Below, piece by piece: positions 9,172-18,156 of a DNA stretch of 64,000 nucleotides. The notes under the pieces are model-generated. The model did not search any database, was not told the DNA's origin, and was given only the letters and a program-made list of their open reading frames with translations. Position 1 is the stretch's first letter; every line of letters starts with the position of its first letter. Source of the stretch: Desulfobacteraceae bacterium UBA2245 (lineage in GTDB: Bacteria; Desulfobacterota; Desulfobacteria; Desulfobacterales; UBA2245); NCBI GenBank assembly GCA_002347265.1, contig DDYB01000002.1, positions 1 to 64,000 on the forward strand. The letters are read 5' to 3'. Position numbers and translations under genes: made by a program.

Positions 9172-10303
9172 AGCGCCTTTCACTTTTCCACGCCTTCAGC
9201 AGGTTGTTGTATTTGACTCTAAGGCGGGAATAAGCGGAAAGCAGCTTGTCGCTGCGCTTTCGCTCCTGAATGAGAAGATCCCTCAGCTCACCCTCCATGT
9301 TTGCCTCTATCGCACCGGTTCTCTCCTGCAGATCCCTGATCATCCCGACCAGGGTGTCGAGCTGATGCTGAAGGGACCGGACTGCCGCATTTTCCACGTT
9401 CTGAATCCGACCCGCATGGGATTCGCCTTCCCCTTCCCCCGAAGATTTTAAAAGAGCTCCTTCCGGTTTTTTGAATTCTTCATTCTTGATTCCGATGCCT
9501 CCCTTGTCTTTTATCACCTGCTTTATCACATCGGCATCGATGGATTTGAGGTCGTAACCAAACCCGTACACAAGGGCGGTATCGCAAAGCAGATTGATGG
9601 ATCTCGGAATGCCGCAGGAGGCATGGTAGATCATATCGATCGCCTCCGGGCTGAAAATATCGGGTTTCCCGCCGGCCTTTTCCAGGCGGTATGCGATATA
9701 GGAATTCGTTTGCTCGCCGGTGAGCCCGGAGAGAAAAAAATTAACCGCGATCCGCTGCGCAAAGGGACTGTGGCGGGTCTGCTGAAGTTTTTCTTTCAGC
9801 TCGGGTTGCCCTACGAGCATGATCTGTATGAGGTTTTGATCATCGCTCTGAAGGTTTGAGAACATTCTGATCTCTTCCAGTGCCTCATCCGAAAGGTTCT
9901 GGGCTTCATCGATGATGAGAAGGATCTGTTTGTTTTCGGCGTATTTTTGAATCAGAAACTGATGAAATATCTCCAGGTTGAGGGCCTTGTTTCCGTTCTC
10001 GGGTCTGAGTTCAAACGAGCGCAGGACAAGGGTGATCAGCTCGTTTACGGTCACATTGGTGTTGAAGATAACGGCGATTTCCTTTTCGGATTTATACTGG
10101 TCCAGGATGCGCCTGACCAGTGTGGTCTTTCCGGTTCCTACTTCACCGGTAAGAAGAATGAACCCGACATTCTCCATGAGACCGTATTCCAGATACGTCA
10201 ATGCGCTTTCATGCGCAGGGCTCATGTAGAGATAGTCGGGATTGGGAACAAGCTGAAAGGGCTTTTCTTTCAGACCGTAAAAGTGTTCATACATAAAATT
10301 CAC
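9170..10303 (-). CDS. XrtA-associated AAA ATPase (ExeA/GspA-like)
   Basis: The protein starts MYEHFYGLKEKPFQLVPNPDYLYMSPAHE, the hallmark opening of ExeA/GspA-type ATPases. It carries Walker A GEVGTGKTT (about 51-59) and Walker B LLIIDEAQNL (about 130). A C-terminal coiled coil runs from about residue 305 to the end. Homologues sit in exosortase-linked EPS loci and are thought to power or position envelope assembly. A GTG at 10303 overlaps the TGA of the upstream regulator (GTGA), suggesting translational coupling; the family-typical start is the ATG at 10294. It is transcribed toward the kinase gene. Confidence 0.88.
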   Translation of the reverse strand: MNFMYEHFYGLKEKPFQLVPNPDYLYMSPAHESALTYLEYGLMENVGFILLTGEVGTGKTTLVRRILDQYKSEKEIAVIFNTNVTVNELITLVLRSFELRPENGNKALNLEIFHQFLIQKYAENKQILLIIDEAQNLSDEALEEIRMFSNLQSDDQNLIQIMLVGQPELKEKLQQTRHSPFAQRIAVNFFLSGLTGEQTNSYIAYRLEKAGGKPDIFSPEAIDMIYHASCGIPRSINLLCDTALVYGFGYDLKSIDADVIKQVIKDKGGIGIKNEEFKKPEGALLKSSGEGEGESHAGRIQNVENAAVRSLQHQLDTLVGMIRDLQERTGAIEANMEGELRDLLIQERKRSDKLLSAYSRLRVKYNNLLKAWKSERR

Positions 10304-10980
10304 AAGTTCTTAGCAGCCCACAGGGTGGCCTGCAAACGGCTGCGGGCATTAATCTTGCTGTAAATGTTATAGATGTGGGTTTTGACTGTGTGCGCGCTGA
10401 TGCAAAGCTCGTTGGCAATTTCCTTGCTGTTCTTTCCTGAAGCAATCAGAGCGATAATCTCTCTTTCCCTTGGTGTCAAGAGAACGGCGGGGATCTTATC
10501 TTGTTGCGATCTGGCCGAAGCCTTGGATTCCAGCAGAAATCTTGTCAGAGACTTTCTGGGATACCATAAATCACCGTTCAAAATTGTAAAAATGCCTTTC
10601 GGAATCGCTTCCGGAGGGTCGTTTTCAAAGAAAACGCCTCGAATACCGTTGCTCAGGGCCGTTTTTTCAATACGCGCATTGGGTGCGACATTAAAGAGCG
10701 CAATAAACAACCGGTCCGGAAAGGAGGTTTCCAGGGAACGGATCTTGGACCAGAAATGATCCATTTCAATGCTTTTGCAGTCGATCAGAATAAAATCTTT
10801 CTTTGACGGCTTGTTTTCGATTTTGAGGCTTTCCAGGTTCATATGTGTCAGGCACTGGTTTTTTAGGCCTGTTTTATCTACCAGAAAGGTGAGTAAAAGC
10901 CCATTTTGCAACTTATTGCTGCCGATAATGTGGACAAAAATATCGGATTTGAAATCGTTGGTCTTTGGATGCTGTTCCAT
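10300..10980 (-). CDS. LuxR-family transcriptional regulator, CsgD-like
   Basis: The protein has 226 residues. The C-terminal LuxR/GerE helix-turn-helix (LTPREREIIALIASGKNSKE, then IANELCISAHTVKTHIYNIY) spans about 160-220. The N-terminal half is a receiver-like fold without an obvious phospho-accepting Asp pocket. Its mid-part GVFFENDPPEAIPKGIFTIL followed by LNGDLWYPR resembles the linker of CsgD, the biofilm regulator of enterobacteria. It overlaps the ATPase gene by 4 nt, so both are probably one transcript. By position it is the likely regulator of the EPS locus. That role is inferred and no binding site is identified. Confidence 0.8.
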   Translation of the reverse strand: MEQHPKTNDFKSDIFVHIIGSNKLQNGLLLTFLVDKTGLKNQCLTHMNLESLKIENKPSKKDFILIDCKSIEMDHFWSKIRSLETSFPDRLFIALFNVAPNARIEKTALSNGIRGVFFENDPPEAIPKGIFTILNGDLWYPRKSLTRFLLESKASARSQQDKIPAVLLTPREREIIALIASGKNSKEIANELCISAHTVKTHIYNIYSKINARSRLQATLWAAKNL

Positions 10981-11324
10981 TGAATGACCTTTATTTTATC
11001 GAGGTTTAAATCCGAAATACGCCGACATATTGTGTCCGGTTTACGGGCAGTAAAAGCAAAAAGCCAAGTAAAATCTTTTGCCTTTTCGTTTTGTTACACA
11101 TCGGCCGGTTTTGACCGGTTCCAAGCTGCTGCTTACCACTGAAGGGCTCTTGTGATTTGAAATTCTGCCTGCTTCACCGCGTTCAGCCAGCAGAAAACAG
11201 ACATTCTTATAAACAATAATAAACTTGATTTTTATTCATGACAAGCAAAAATGATGAATCAGCATCAGTAATTTGGTGTAATTTCAGCTGTGTGCAAGCC
11301 TTGATCATAAAGATCGAAGCATGA
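10981..11324. other. Intergenic region, no gene seen
   Basis: This is the upstream region of the regulator gene (- strand). It is A/T-rich around 11200-11240. I see no convincing reading frame, RNA or palindrome. A weak TTGCCTTACGGCAAGGCAA hairpin lies at its right end. Confidence 0.4.
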
Positions 11325-11717
11325 TTGCCTTACGGCAAGGCAACCCGGATCCACTTTTTGCGCATCCAAACGCAACAGGCTCAGGGAGTCGAACAGCTCA
11401 ACAAGGCGGTGGCCGAGATGGACAAGGTCACCCAACAAAATGCGGCCAATGCCGAGGAGACGGCCAGCGCATCCGAGGTGCTCAAATCCCAGGCCGATGA
11501 GATGAGATTCGTCTTAAAACAGCTGATGGCGATGGTGGATGGGAAAAACAGGCAGGCGGAATCCGCAGGTCAGACCCGGAATACGGCCGTTACCGGCGCT
11601 TCCCGTAAAACGCTGCCCGAGCCTGGAAAGAAATCGACAGCCAAGGCCAAACAGGCCTCGGAAGTCAGTCCGGAACAGGTCATACCCTTTGAAGAGAAAG
11701 AGTTCCGGGATTTCTAA
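11325..11717 (+). pseudogene. C-terminal fragment of a methyl-accepting chemotaxis protein
   Basis: From about 11365 the frame reads QQAQGVEQLNKAVAEMDKVT, then QQNAANAEETASASEVL. This is the end of the cytoplasmic signalling helix of chemoreceptors, followed by a long Ala/Lys-rich tail ending EEKEFRDF. The sensor, membrane, HAMP and hairpin-tip parts are all missing, and upstream DNA has no matching frame, so this is a 5'-truncated relic. A repeat element with terminal inverted repeats starts at the base after its stop codon. Confidence 0.75.
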
Positions 11718-11864
11718 CAGGGTGTTGAAAAACAAGAATCAGGCCGTCAGGCAAGGCGCGCGGCGATACGACAAGCGCAGCATATTCAAGCATATGTGAG
11801 TGAGCATTGGCGAGAGCCGTGTAACGCTGAATGGCGGCCTCAGGCGCAGTTTTTCAACAGCCTG
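11718..11864. mobile_element. MITE-like repeat, copy 1 (147 bp, terminal inverted repeats)
   Basis: The element begins CAGGGTGTTGAAAAAC and ends GTTTTTCAACAGCCTG, which are inverted repeats of each other with one mismatch. It is flanked by CTAA on both sides (11714-11717 and 11865-11868), a possible target duplication. A nearly identical copy is at 30284-30426 and a decayed inverted copy at 35712-35850. It carries no transposase and would move only in trans. Confidence 0.75.
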
Positions 11865-11937
11865 CTAAGTCGGATAAACTGAACGGACCATCATGATGCC
11901 CTCTTCCGGCCGGTAGAGGGCATCATTTATTTCCGGC

Positions 11938-12741
11938 TTATCTGCTGGCATTTTGTCTTGCCTTTTCCGCCAGGATTCTGATCGCATCCATGTAGGCTTC
12001 CAGTCCGTGCTGAAATATATCGTTGTGATTGGCGCCGGGAATCCTGAGCAGGGTCTTGTCCTGTGCCGTGCATGCGTCAAACAGCGCCTGGCCGTCTGAG
12101 AACGGGATGATGTGGTCGAACTCGGCGTGAATGATCAGAACCGGCCCCTGAAAATTTTGAATCTTGCCCAGATTGCCCATTCCTCGGGTTTCCGTGAAAC
12201 CGATTAGCGAGGTGTCCACGCCGAGGGTCCTGAGCAGCGCGGTCGTGTCGGAAAACCCGCTTTCGATGACAAGACCGTTGATCGCCTGCGCATGGGAGGC
12301 AGCCAGTTCGAGCGCGCTGGCGCTTCCCAGAGACCGCCCCATGACAATCATCGGACCGGTGTATTGTTTTCTTTCCAGGTACCGGACCACAAATTCAAAG
12401 ATGACGCCTGTGTCCCCGAGCATTGAAGTGACGGTCGGCGTACCGCTGGATCGCCCGTATCCCCGGTAATCCACCGGCAGAAAATTCAAGCCATGGTCGT
12501 TGTATATTTCCGCCAGATCGTCATAATCGGCGACGATCTCGCCGTTTCCGTGAAAATACAGAATGTTCGGCGCCTCGGGACCGGCGAGGTGAAACCTGGC
12601 GCCCACAACCGTATCGTTTTCCACGGGAATCATCAGGTCCTGGGCGAAAAGCCCGGACGGTCCCTGGTCCCATTCCTTTCTCGGATAAAACAGAAACCGC
12701 AGTATCTCGGGCCGATCCAGCGCCGCATAATTCGAGATCAT
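11938..12741 (-). CDS. Alpha/beta hydrolase
   Basis: The protein has 267 residues with a complete alpha/beta-hydrolase layout. It has an oxyanion-type YFHGNGE near residue 65, PVDYRGYGRSSGTP, the nucleophile elbow GRSLGS (Ser near 130), an acid in HAEFDHIIP, and a catalytic His in GANHNDIF near the C-terminus. It resembles serine-aminopeptidase-type hydrolases of unknown substrate and has no signal peptide. It follows the histidinol-phosphatase-like gene on the same strand with a gap of about 55 nt. Substrate cannot be told from sequence. A second hydrolase of the same type is at 32268. Confidence 0.82.
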   Translation of the reverse strand: MISNYAALDRPEILRFLFYPRKEWDQGPSGLFAQDLMIPVENDTVVGARFHLAGPEAPNILYFHGNGEIVADYDDLAEIYNDHGLNFLPVDYRGYGRSSGTPTVTSMLGDTGVIFEFVVRYLERKQYTGPMIVMGRSLGSASALELAASHAQAINGLVIESGFSDTTALLRTLGVDTSLIGFTETRGMGNLGKIQNFQGPVLIIHAEFDHIIPFSDGQALFDACTAQDKTLLRIPGANHNDIFQHGLEAYMDAIRILAEKARQNASR

Positions 12742-12795
12742 GGTTTCGCAGCCTCCTTTCTGATGTGCATACAGGTAAAATGAATGACCGCTGGA

Positions 12796-13662
12796 TTATA
12801 AAGGCAAGCTCCGGTATTCAGGGCGGCGCCAGTTGGTATCCACTCCCAGGTCTTCGAGACGTCGAATGCCCTCGGCGATGCCCGCACCCACCGAATCGAT
12901 GCTGTGGGAATCATCTCCGGGGACCACGCTGATTCCCATTTCCAGCGCTTTTCGAAGAATCGGCTCTGAAATGTAGGGTTCGTCGGCGCCTTTTAAAAGC
13001 GCTCGGACATTATAATCCAGAATCAGGTCCAGGTTTTTGATCAGCTCCAGGTTCCGGATGATCCGCTGAAAAATTTCCGGTTGTAAGATGCGTTGTGGAT
13101 ACCGGGGGTCAAAGATTCTGATCAGATCAAAGTGGCCGACTACCGCGGGCCGAAGCATTCGAAGCATTTCGTGCTGAAGATCGAAATACCGAATATACAG
13201 CGCATCGATGCCGCCCAGAGCCGCCGCTGCTTGAAGATATTGCCCGGAAGAACAGTCAAATCCGAGATCGTCCACATGGTGCAGGGAACCCACGATGTAA
13301 TCCGGATGAAACGCCTCTGTCAGCCGGTCGATAAAATCCGGCGAACCGGAATAGGTTTCGGATTCAAATCCGACCAGAATTTGTATCTGAAAGCGGTATT
13401 TTTCCTGAAGCCGTCGGCCGGTGTCCATGTACCGGGCAAAGCGCTGATACAGGGCATTTACGTCGAGTCCGGCCTGCGTTTCTTCGGGATAACGGAACCG
13501 GTTTTCCGAAGGGGGCATGTGCTCGGTGATTCCCACCCAGGCAAAGCCTTTTTCAATGTAGCGCTGAATCATCGCTTCCAAGCTGTCTCGAGCATGACTG
13601 CAGAACTGACCGCTGTGTCCTCCGTGAATCGATACCAGAGCCGCCGGGGAGGTGTTTTTCAT
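12796..13662 (-). CDS. Histidinol-phosphatase, PHP family (HisJ/HisK-like)
   Basis: The protein has 288 residues. The PHP-domain metal motifs are visible: a His-rich start (SIHGGHSGQFCSHA), GITEHMPP, an acidic GFESETY, GSLHHVDD and a late PGDDSHS. This set is typical of the PHP histidinol-phosphate phosphatases, which dephosphorylate histidinol phosphate to histidinol using bound metal ions. The first motif is SIHGGHS, where many PHP proteins have D-x-H-x-H, so the metal site differs slightly. No other his genes are adjacent, so a different phosphoester substrate is possible. Confidence 0.78.
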   Translation of the reverse strand: MKNTSPAALVSIHGGHSGQFCSHARDSLEAMIQRYIEKGFAWVGITEHMPPSENRFRYPEETQAGLDVNALYQRFARYMDTGRRLQEKYRFQIQILVGFESETYSGSPDFIDRLTEAFHPDYIVGSLHHVDDLGFDCSSGQYLQAAAALGGIDALYIRYFDLQHEMLRMLRPAVVGHFDLIRIFDPRYPQRILQPEIFQRIIRNLELIKNLDLILDYNVRALLKGADEPYISEPILRKALEMGISVVPGDDSHSIDSVGAGIAEGIRRLEDLGVDTNWRRPEYRSLPL

Positions 13663-13782
13663 AAGAGGCGTTCCTTGTTTTCCGCTTGCAAGTGTTTCAC
13701 CTTCTACCCCGAAGTGCGCCGGGAAGAGAAGGAAAGGCGATCTCCGCTGCCCCGCTTCCGGTATAAGGGACGATGCCAGGGA

Positions 13783-14517
13783 TCATTGAAAAACCTTTTT
13801 GAGCAGATCCGTGACCCGGGCTGCAGGGTTTTCGCGGATCTTTTTTTCCTCCTGGGCCAGCATGAGGAAAAGACCGTCCAGGGCGCCCTGCGTTACATAT
13901 CCATCCAGGTCGAAACTGAACTTGTCGCCAAGGGGAAAGGTTTTCATTTTGGCATCCAGGTCCTGATACTTTTTCGTGACGCCCACCTGGGCCATGGTGT
14001 CGTGAACCACGGGTTCGAAGATTTCATGAAGCTTTGTTTCGGTTTTGTCCTTGAAATACAAGGTTGCTTCGTTTTCCCGGCCGTTTAGAATTTTTTGGGC
14101 ATCCGTAATGGTCATCTGGGTAATGGCGTCCACAAAAAGGGATCTGGCCTCAGGGGCGGCTTTTTCCGCGGCCTGGTTCATGCTCTTCTCAAAAGACTCC
14201 ACCTGGGGGCCGTATCCGGCGACTTTCAAAAGGGTTTCAACATTTTTAACGGTCGGGGGCAGGGGAATGCGGATCTCCGGGTTGTTCAAATAACCGCCGG
14301 CAACCGAGACCTTTTCAACGGCATTTTTCGTGCCCACCTGCAGCGCTTCCTTCAAACCCTGAGCGATCTCGCTTTCTCCAAGGGATGTGCCTGTCGAAGT
14401 CGTCCCGCCAATGGTTTTTTGAACGCTTTTCAAAATATCTCCGAACTGGGCCTGAGCCGGCCCTGCCACCCAAAACAACATCAGACCGAGAAAACATACG
14501 GCGCCTTTTTTCATCAT
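13783..14517 (-). CDS. DUF4197 family periplasmic protein
   Basis: A signal peptide (MMKKGAVCFLGLMLFWVAGP, cleavage after AQA) leads into the DUF4197 pattern. This includes FGDILKSVQKTIGG, LGESEIAQGLKEALQVGT, EKVSVAGGYLNNPEIRIPLP and a conserved ARSLFVDAITQMTITDA segment. The family is common in proteobacteria and its function is unknown. It lies between the NFACT-R gene and the histidinol phosphatase on the same strand. Ribosome site AGGAGA before the ATG supports the start. Confidence 0.87.
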   Translation of the reverse strand: MMKKGAVCFLGLMLFWVAGPAQAQFGDILKSVQKTIGGTTSTGTSLGESEIAQGLKEALQVGTKNAVEKVSVAGGYLNNPEIRIPLPPTVKNVETLLKVAGYGPQVESFEKSMNQAAEKAAPEARSLFVDAITQMTITDAQKILNGRENEATLYFKDKTETKLHEIFEPVVHDTMAQVGVTKKYQDLDAKMKTFPLGDKFSFDLDGYVTQGALDGLFLMLAQEEKKIRENPAARVTDLLKKVFQ

Positions 14518-14572
14518 GTCTCCTGCCTTTCTGTTAAAGTGGTTTTAATCCGTAACCCGGCAACCCTGTATC

Positions 14573-14992
14573 TTACGAAGGCGCGGCCTCGGAAACATCC
14601 GGCGGCAACGCCGGCCTGACCTTGATCAGGTTCTGCCTGCGGATCTGAACGGTGCCGGGCTTGGCCCCTCTTGGCTTGCTGACATGGCGTGCACGGGTCC
14701 AGGACACGAAGACCGATCCCGCGTTTCTGGCCTTGCTGTGGTATGCGGCGATGGCCCCGGCCTGAGCGAGAATCTTGCGGTCAGGCTCCATGCCTTTCCT
14801 GGCCTTCAAAATCACGTGACTTCCCGGCATGCTATGAATGTGAAACCAGTAGTCATAAGGCTGCGCAAGGCAAAGGCTCAGATAATCGTTTGCTGCGTCG
14901 GTTTTCCCCACCAGCACCTGCCATTGGCCGTCCAGGGAATAGGTACGAATGTCGGCATTTGCGGCCGACTTTATTTTTTCGAAATCTGTCAC
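14573..14992 (-). CDS. Stand-alone NFACT-R (DUF814) domain protein
   Basis: The protein has 139 residues and consists almost only of the NFACT-R domain. Visible are the D-x-W-F-H-like YWFHIHSMPGSHVILK and the AAYHSKARNAGSVFVSWTRA signature seen at the C-terminus of Rqc2/NEMF/FbpA proteins. The NFACT-N and helical domains of full proteins are absent, as in many Gram-negative stand-alone versions. A role in binding stalled 50S-peptidyl-tRNA complexes or another RNA is possible but unproven. It starts with GTG (GGAGAA just upstream) and is divergent from murJ. Confidence 0.82.
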   Translation of the reverse strand: MTDFEKIKSAANADIRTYSLDGQWQVLVGKTDAANDYLSLCLAQPYDYWFHIHSMPGSHVILKARKGMEPDRKILAQAGAIAAYHSKARNAGSVFVSWTRARHVSKPRGAKPGTVQIRRQNLIKVRPALPPDVSEAAPS

Positions 14993-15181
14993 GGTTCTCC
15001 GCCTTGTATTCCGGTTTTTTCGGGCAACCCGCTCTTTTGATGAATCTTATGCCGAAACAATGCGTTTTGCAAGGTGCAGCCGCCGAGCGGCCCACGCGGC
15101 TGAATTTTCCTTGCAAGTTTAGGATTATCCGCTAAGGTTAGCTATTGAATTGCGATACATGAAGGAACAGGGCGGTTTTGA

Positions 15182-16771
15182 ATGTCCACGAGTATTTATC
15201 ATAAAGTCGGCGTTGCGTCCCTGCTCATGATGGCGTCCGTTTTTTTGAGCCGGGCCATGGGGCTTTTCCGGGAAATGCTCATTGCCTATGCGGCCGGCGC
15301 CGGCGCATCGGTGGACGCCTACCAGATCGCGTTCGTGATTCCTGAAATCCTCAATCATATCGTAGCCAGCGGTTTTCTGTCCGTGACCTTCATTCCGATA
15401 TTTTCCGATTATCTGGCGCGAAACGAGGAAGTCGAAGGCTGGCGGATATTCTCCATCATTCTGGCCGGCTTCGGCGCCGTGCTTGTTTTTTTCATCCTGA
15501 TTGCCGAGATCTTTGCTCCGGATTTGATTCGGATCCTCGCCCCCGGTCTGAAGGACCCGGTTGTCATAGACAGCGCCGTGACGATGACGCGAATTATTCT
15601 GCCGGCCCAGTTTTTCTTTTTTGCCGGCGGACTTTTCATGGCCGTGCAGTTTGCCAAGGAAAGATTTTTCATTCCGGCCCTGGCGCCGCTGATCTACAAC
15701 CTGGGCATCATGGCCGGCGGCGTTGTGCTGGGGCCGTGGCTGAAAATGCACGGATTCGCCTGGGGGGTTCTGGCCGGCGCCTTTGTGGGAAACTTCTGGA
15801 TACAGTATGTCGGCGCCAGAAAGGCGGGCATGCGCCTGGCGCTTGTTTTCGACTTCAGGCATCCGGATCTTAAAAAATACGTTCTGCTCACCCTGCCTTT
15901 GATGCTCGGGCTGACCATGACCTTTTCCACGGAGATTTTTTTCAAATTCTTCGGTTCCTACCTGCCGGAGGGAAGTATTGCGGGCCTCAACTACGGCCTC
16001 CGGCTGATGCTCATGCTCGTCGGCCTGTTCGGGCAGGCCGTGGGGGTGGCCTCCTTTCCTTTCATGGCGCGCCTTGCCGCCGAGGGCAGACTGGGTGAAA
16101 TGAACCGGCTACTCAATCAGACGCTCCGGTATCTGGCCCTGGTTATTCCGCTGTGCGCCCTGTTCATGGTGCTGAGAAACGAGATGGTGGTCGTCATATT
16201 CCAGCGGGGGCGCTTCGATGCGCAGGCCACCGCGCTGACCGCATCCATTCTTCCCTATCTGATGATCGGCGCTTTTGCCTTTGCCGCGCAGACCGTGGTG
16301 GTCAGGGGGTTCTACGCGGTTCAGAACACGATATTTCCTGCGGTTTTCGGCACCATCGCCGTGATGGTGAGCATTCCGATGTATGTTTACGGAATGCAGG
16401 CCATGGGGGTGAGGGGGGTGGCGCTGGCCGTGTCTCTGGCCGCGCTGGTTCAGAACATCCTGATCTATGCGGTCTGGAACCGGAGAACTCAAAACCATGA
16501 AAGCCGCATCGTGTACGGATTTGTTCTGAAGATGGCCGGGCTCAGCCTGTGTCTGGGCGTCGTCCTGGAGGGATTCAGAAGGATGTTTCTTTCCGGGCCC
16601 CAAATGAGCGGATTTTTCGGCAGCCTGATGTCCTGTATTGTTGTCGGATCTGTTTTCGGTCTGATTCTGCTCGTTGCCGCGCATCTTCTGCGCATAGAGG
16701 AAATCAACGATATGGTCCGGCGCATCGCAAACCGGTTCGGCAAAATTTTCCCCAGGCGTCCGTCCGTGTGA
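15182..16771 (+). CDS. murJ: Lipid II flippase MurJ
   Basis: The protein has 529 residues and about fourteen hydrophobic segments. The MurJ/MviN N-terminal pattern is clear: VASLLMMASVFLSRAMGLFR, then REMLIAYAAGAGASVDAYQI and FVIPEILNHIVASGFLSVTF. The central conserved pieces FIPIFSDYLA, GLNYGLRLMLMLVGLFGQAV and VIFQRGRFD are present. It would flip lipid II across the inner membrane for peptidoglycan synthesis. The EPS genes are far away, which argues for the housekeeping role rather than a Wzx-type flippase. It converges with the phenylacetate-CoA ligase gene. Confidence 0.93.
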   Translation: MSTSIYHKVGVASLLMMASVFLSRAMGLFREMLIAYAAGAGASVDAYQIAFVIPEILNHIVASGFLSVTFIPIFSDYLARNEEVEGWRIFSIILAGFGAVLVFFILIAEIFAPDLIRILAPGLKDPVVIDSAVTMTRIILPAQFFFFAGGLFMAVQFAKERFFIPALAPLIYNLGIMAGGVVLGPWLKMHGFAWGVLAGAFVGNFWIQYVGARKAGMRLALVFDFRHPDLKKYVLLTLPLMLGLTMTFSTEIFFKFFGSYLPEGSIAGLNYGLRLMLMLVGLFGQAVGVASFPFMARLAAEGRLGEMNRLLNQTLRYLALVIPLCALFMVLRNEMVVVIFQRGRFDAQATALTASILPYLMIGAFAFAAQTVVVRGFYAVQNTIFPAVFGTIAVMVSIPMYVYGMQAMGVRGVALAVSLAALVQNILIYAVWNRRTQNHESRIVYGFVLKMAGLSLCLGVVLEGFRRMFLSGPQMSGFFGSLMSCIVVGSVFGLILLVAAHLLRIEEINDMVRRIANRFGKIFPRRPSV

Positions 16772-16820
16772 TCGAGGAAAACGGATATCGTTTTATCGAG
16801 CCGTTCTGCAGCGCCGACTG

Positions 16821-18128
16821 TCAGAGAATGGAGTCCTGAATCCGCGTATCAAAAACCCGCTGGCTTTTCCGTTCCGAGCGCGGCAGGGCGCCGTAAGCCA
16901 CGATCTGAACTTCCGGAGTGATCATCAGCTTTTTTTTGACGGTGCTGATCAGGACCTGAGCAAGCCGCTCGGTCTGGCTTTCGGCAACGGTTTCCGCCCG
17001 TTCCACCTTCAGAATCATCTGATCCCGCAGGGCTTCGTCTCTTGAAAGATGGATCTGATATTCCGAACCCAGTTCTTTGTTCTCAGATATGATGCTGTCG
17101 ATGCTGGACGGGTAGATGTTAACCGCACGGAACTTGAACATATCGTCGGTGCGCCCGAGAATGCGCGAGTGCCGGGGCAGGATTGATCCGCAGGTGCAGG
17201 GGCCGGGCAGAATACGGGTGATGTCCCGCGTCCGATAGCGAATCAGGGGGACCGCCTCCTTGCAGAGTGTGGTCACCACCATTTCGCCCCATTCGCCGTC
17301 GCCCACCGGTTCCAGGGTATTCGGATCGAGAATTTCCAGCAGGTAGTAATCGCTCCAGTAATGGATGCAATCGTGATCCGGGCATTCGATGCCGGTTCCC
17401 GGACCGTAGAGTTCGGTCAGTCCGGGGATGTCGAACAGTTCCGCCCCTCCGAGAAGTTCACTGATTTTCTGCCGCATCGAGACCGAAGAGCGTTCAGAGC
17501 CGTAGATGATTTTTTTCAATGCGATCCGGTCTCCGATGCCCCGCCGGTTGACCTCTTCGGCCATGAGAAGTCCCATAGAGGCGGTGCAGCACAGCACGGT
17601 GGGCTGAAGATCGACGAGGAACTGGCATTGAAGATCCACGTTCCCCGGGCCCAGGGGAAGGGCCATGGCGCCGATCTTTTCACAGGCGGTCTGAAAACCC
17701 GCGCCCGCGGTCCATATCCCGTAGCCGACGGCGATCTGTACGCGGTCATGGCAGGTGACGCCGGCCATCTCATAGGCTCTGGCGAAGAAATGGGTCCAGT
17801 CGTCGATGTCCCTCTGAGTGTAGCAGAGGTTTTTCCGGGTTCCCGTGGTGCCGCTGCTCGAATGAACGCGCACGACCTTTTCTAACGGAACCGAGACCAG
17901 GGGAAGCGGATAGCCGTTTCGCAGATCATCGGCGGTGGTGAAGGGAAGCCGGACGAGATCCGCCAGGCTGTGAATATCCGAAGGGCGAATGCCGGCGGCG
18001 TCCAGTTTGGCCCGGTATGCGGGCGAGCCCTGATAAGCATGGGCGACGGTCCATTTGAGCCCCCGAAGCTGGTGGTCCCGCAACTGGGTCTCGTTTTCAA
18101 AGGTCGGCATGAAGGTTTTCATCGACAT
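16821..18128 (-). CDS. paaK: Phenylacetate-CoA ligase family protein
   Basis: This adenylate-forming ligase has 435 residues. The AMP-binding loop reads VHSSSGTTGTRKN near residue 90, followed by the PaaK-specific YGSERSS, ELYGPGTGIEC and LIRYRTRDITRILPG motifs. The C-terminal GRTDDMFKFRAVNIYPSSID segment is that of PaaK-type enzymes. It would activate phenylacetate or another aryl acid to its CoA thioester using ATP. The start has AGGGAGAA just upstream. It probably shares a transcript with no other ligase-pathway gene here, so substrate is uncertain among aryl acids. Confidence 0.85.
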   Translation of the reverse strand: MSMKTFMPTFENETQLRDHQLRGLKWTVAHAYQGSPAYRAKLDAAGIRPSDIHSLADLVRLPFTTADDLRNGYPLPLVSVPLEKVVRVHSSSGTTGTRKNLCYTQRDIDDWTHFFARAYEMAGVTCHDRVQIAVGYGIWTAGAGFQTACEKIGAMALPLGPGNVDLQCQFLVDLQPTVLCCTASMGLLMAEEVNRRGIGDRIALKKIIYGSERSSVSMRQKISELLGGAELFDIPGLTELYGPGTGIECPDHDCIHYWSDYYLLEILDPNTLEPVGDGEWGEMVVTTLCKEAVPLIRYRTRDITRILPGPCTCGSILPRHSRILGRTDDMFKFRAVNIYPSSIDSIISENKELGSEYQIHLSRDEALRDQMILKVERAETVAESQTERLAQVLISTVKKKLMITPEVQIVAYGALPRSERKSQRVFDTRIQDSIL

Positions 18129-18156
18129 AACGGTTCTCCCTTACCCGTTTTGTTTT

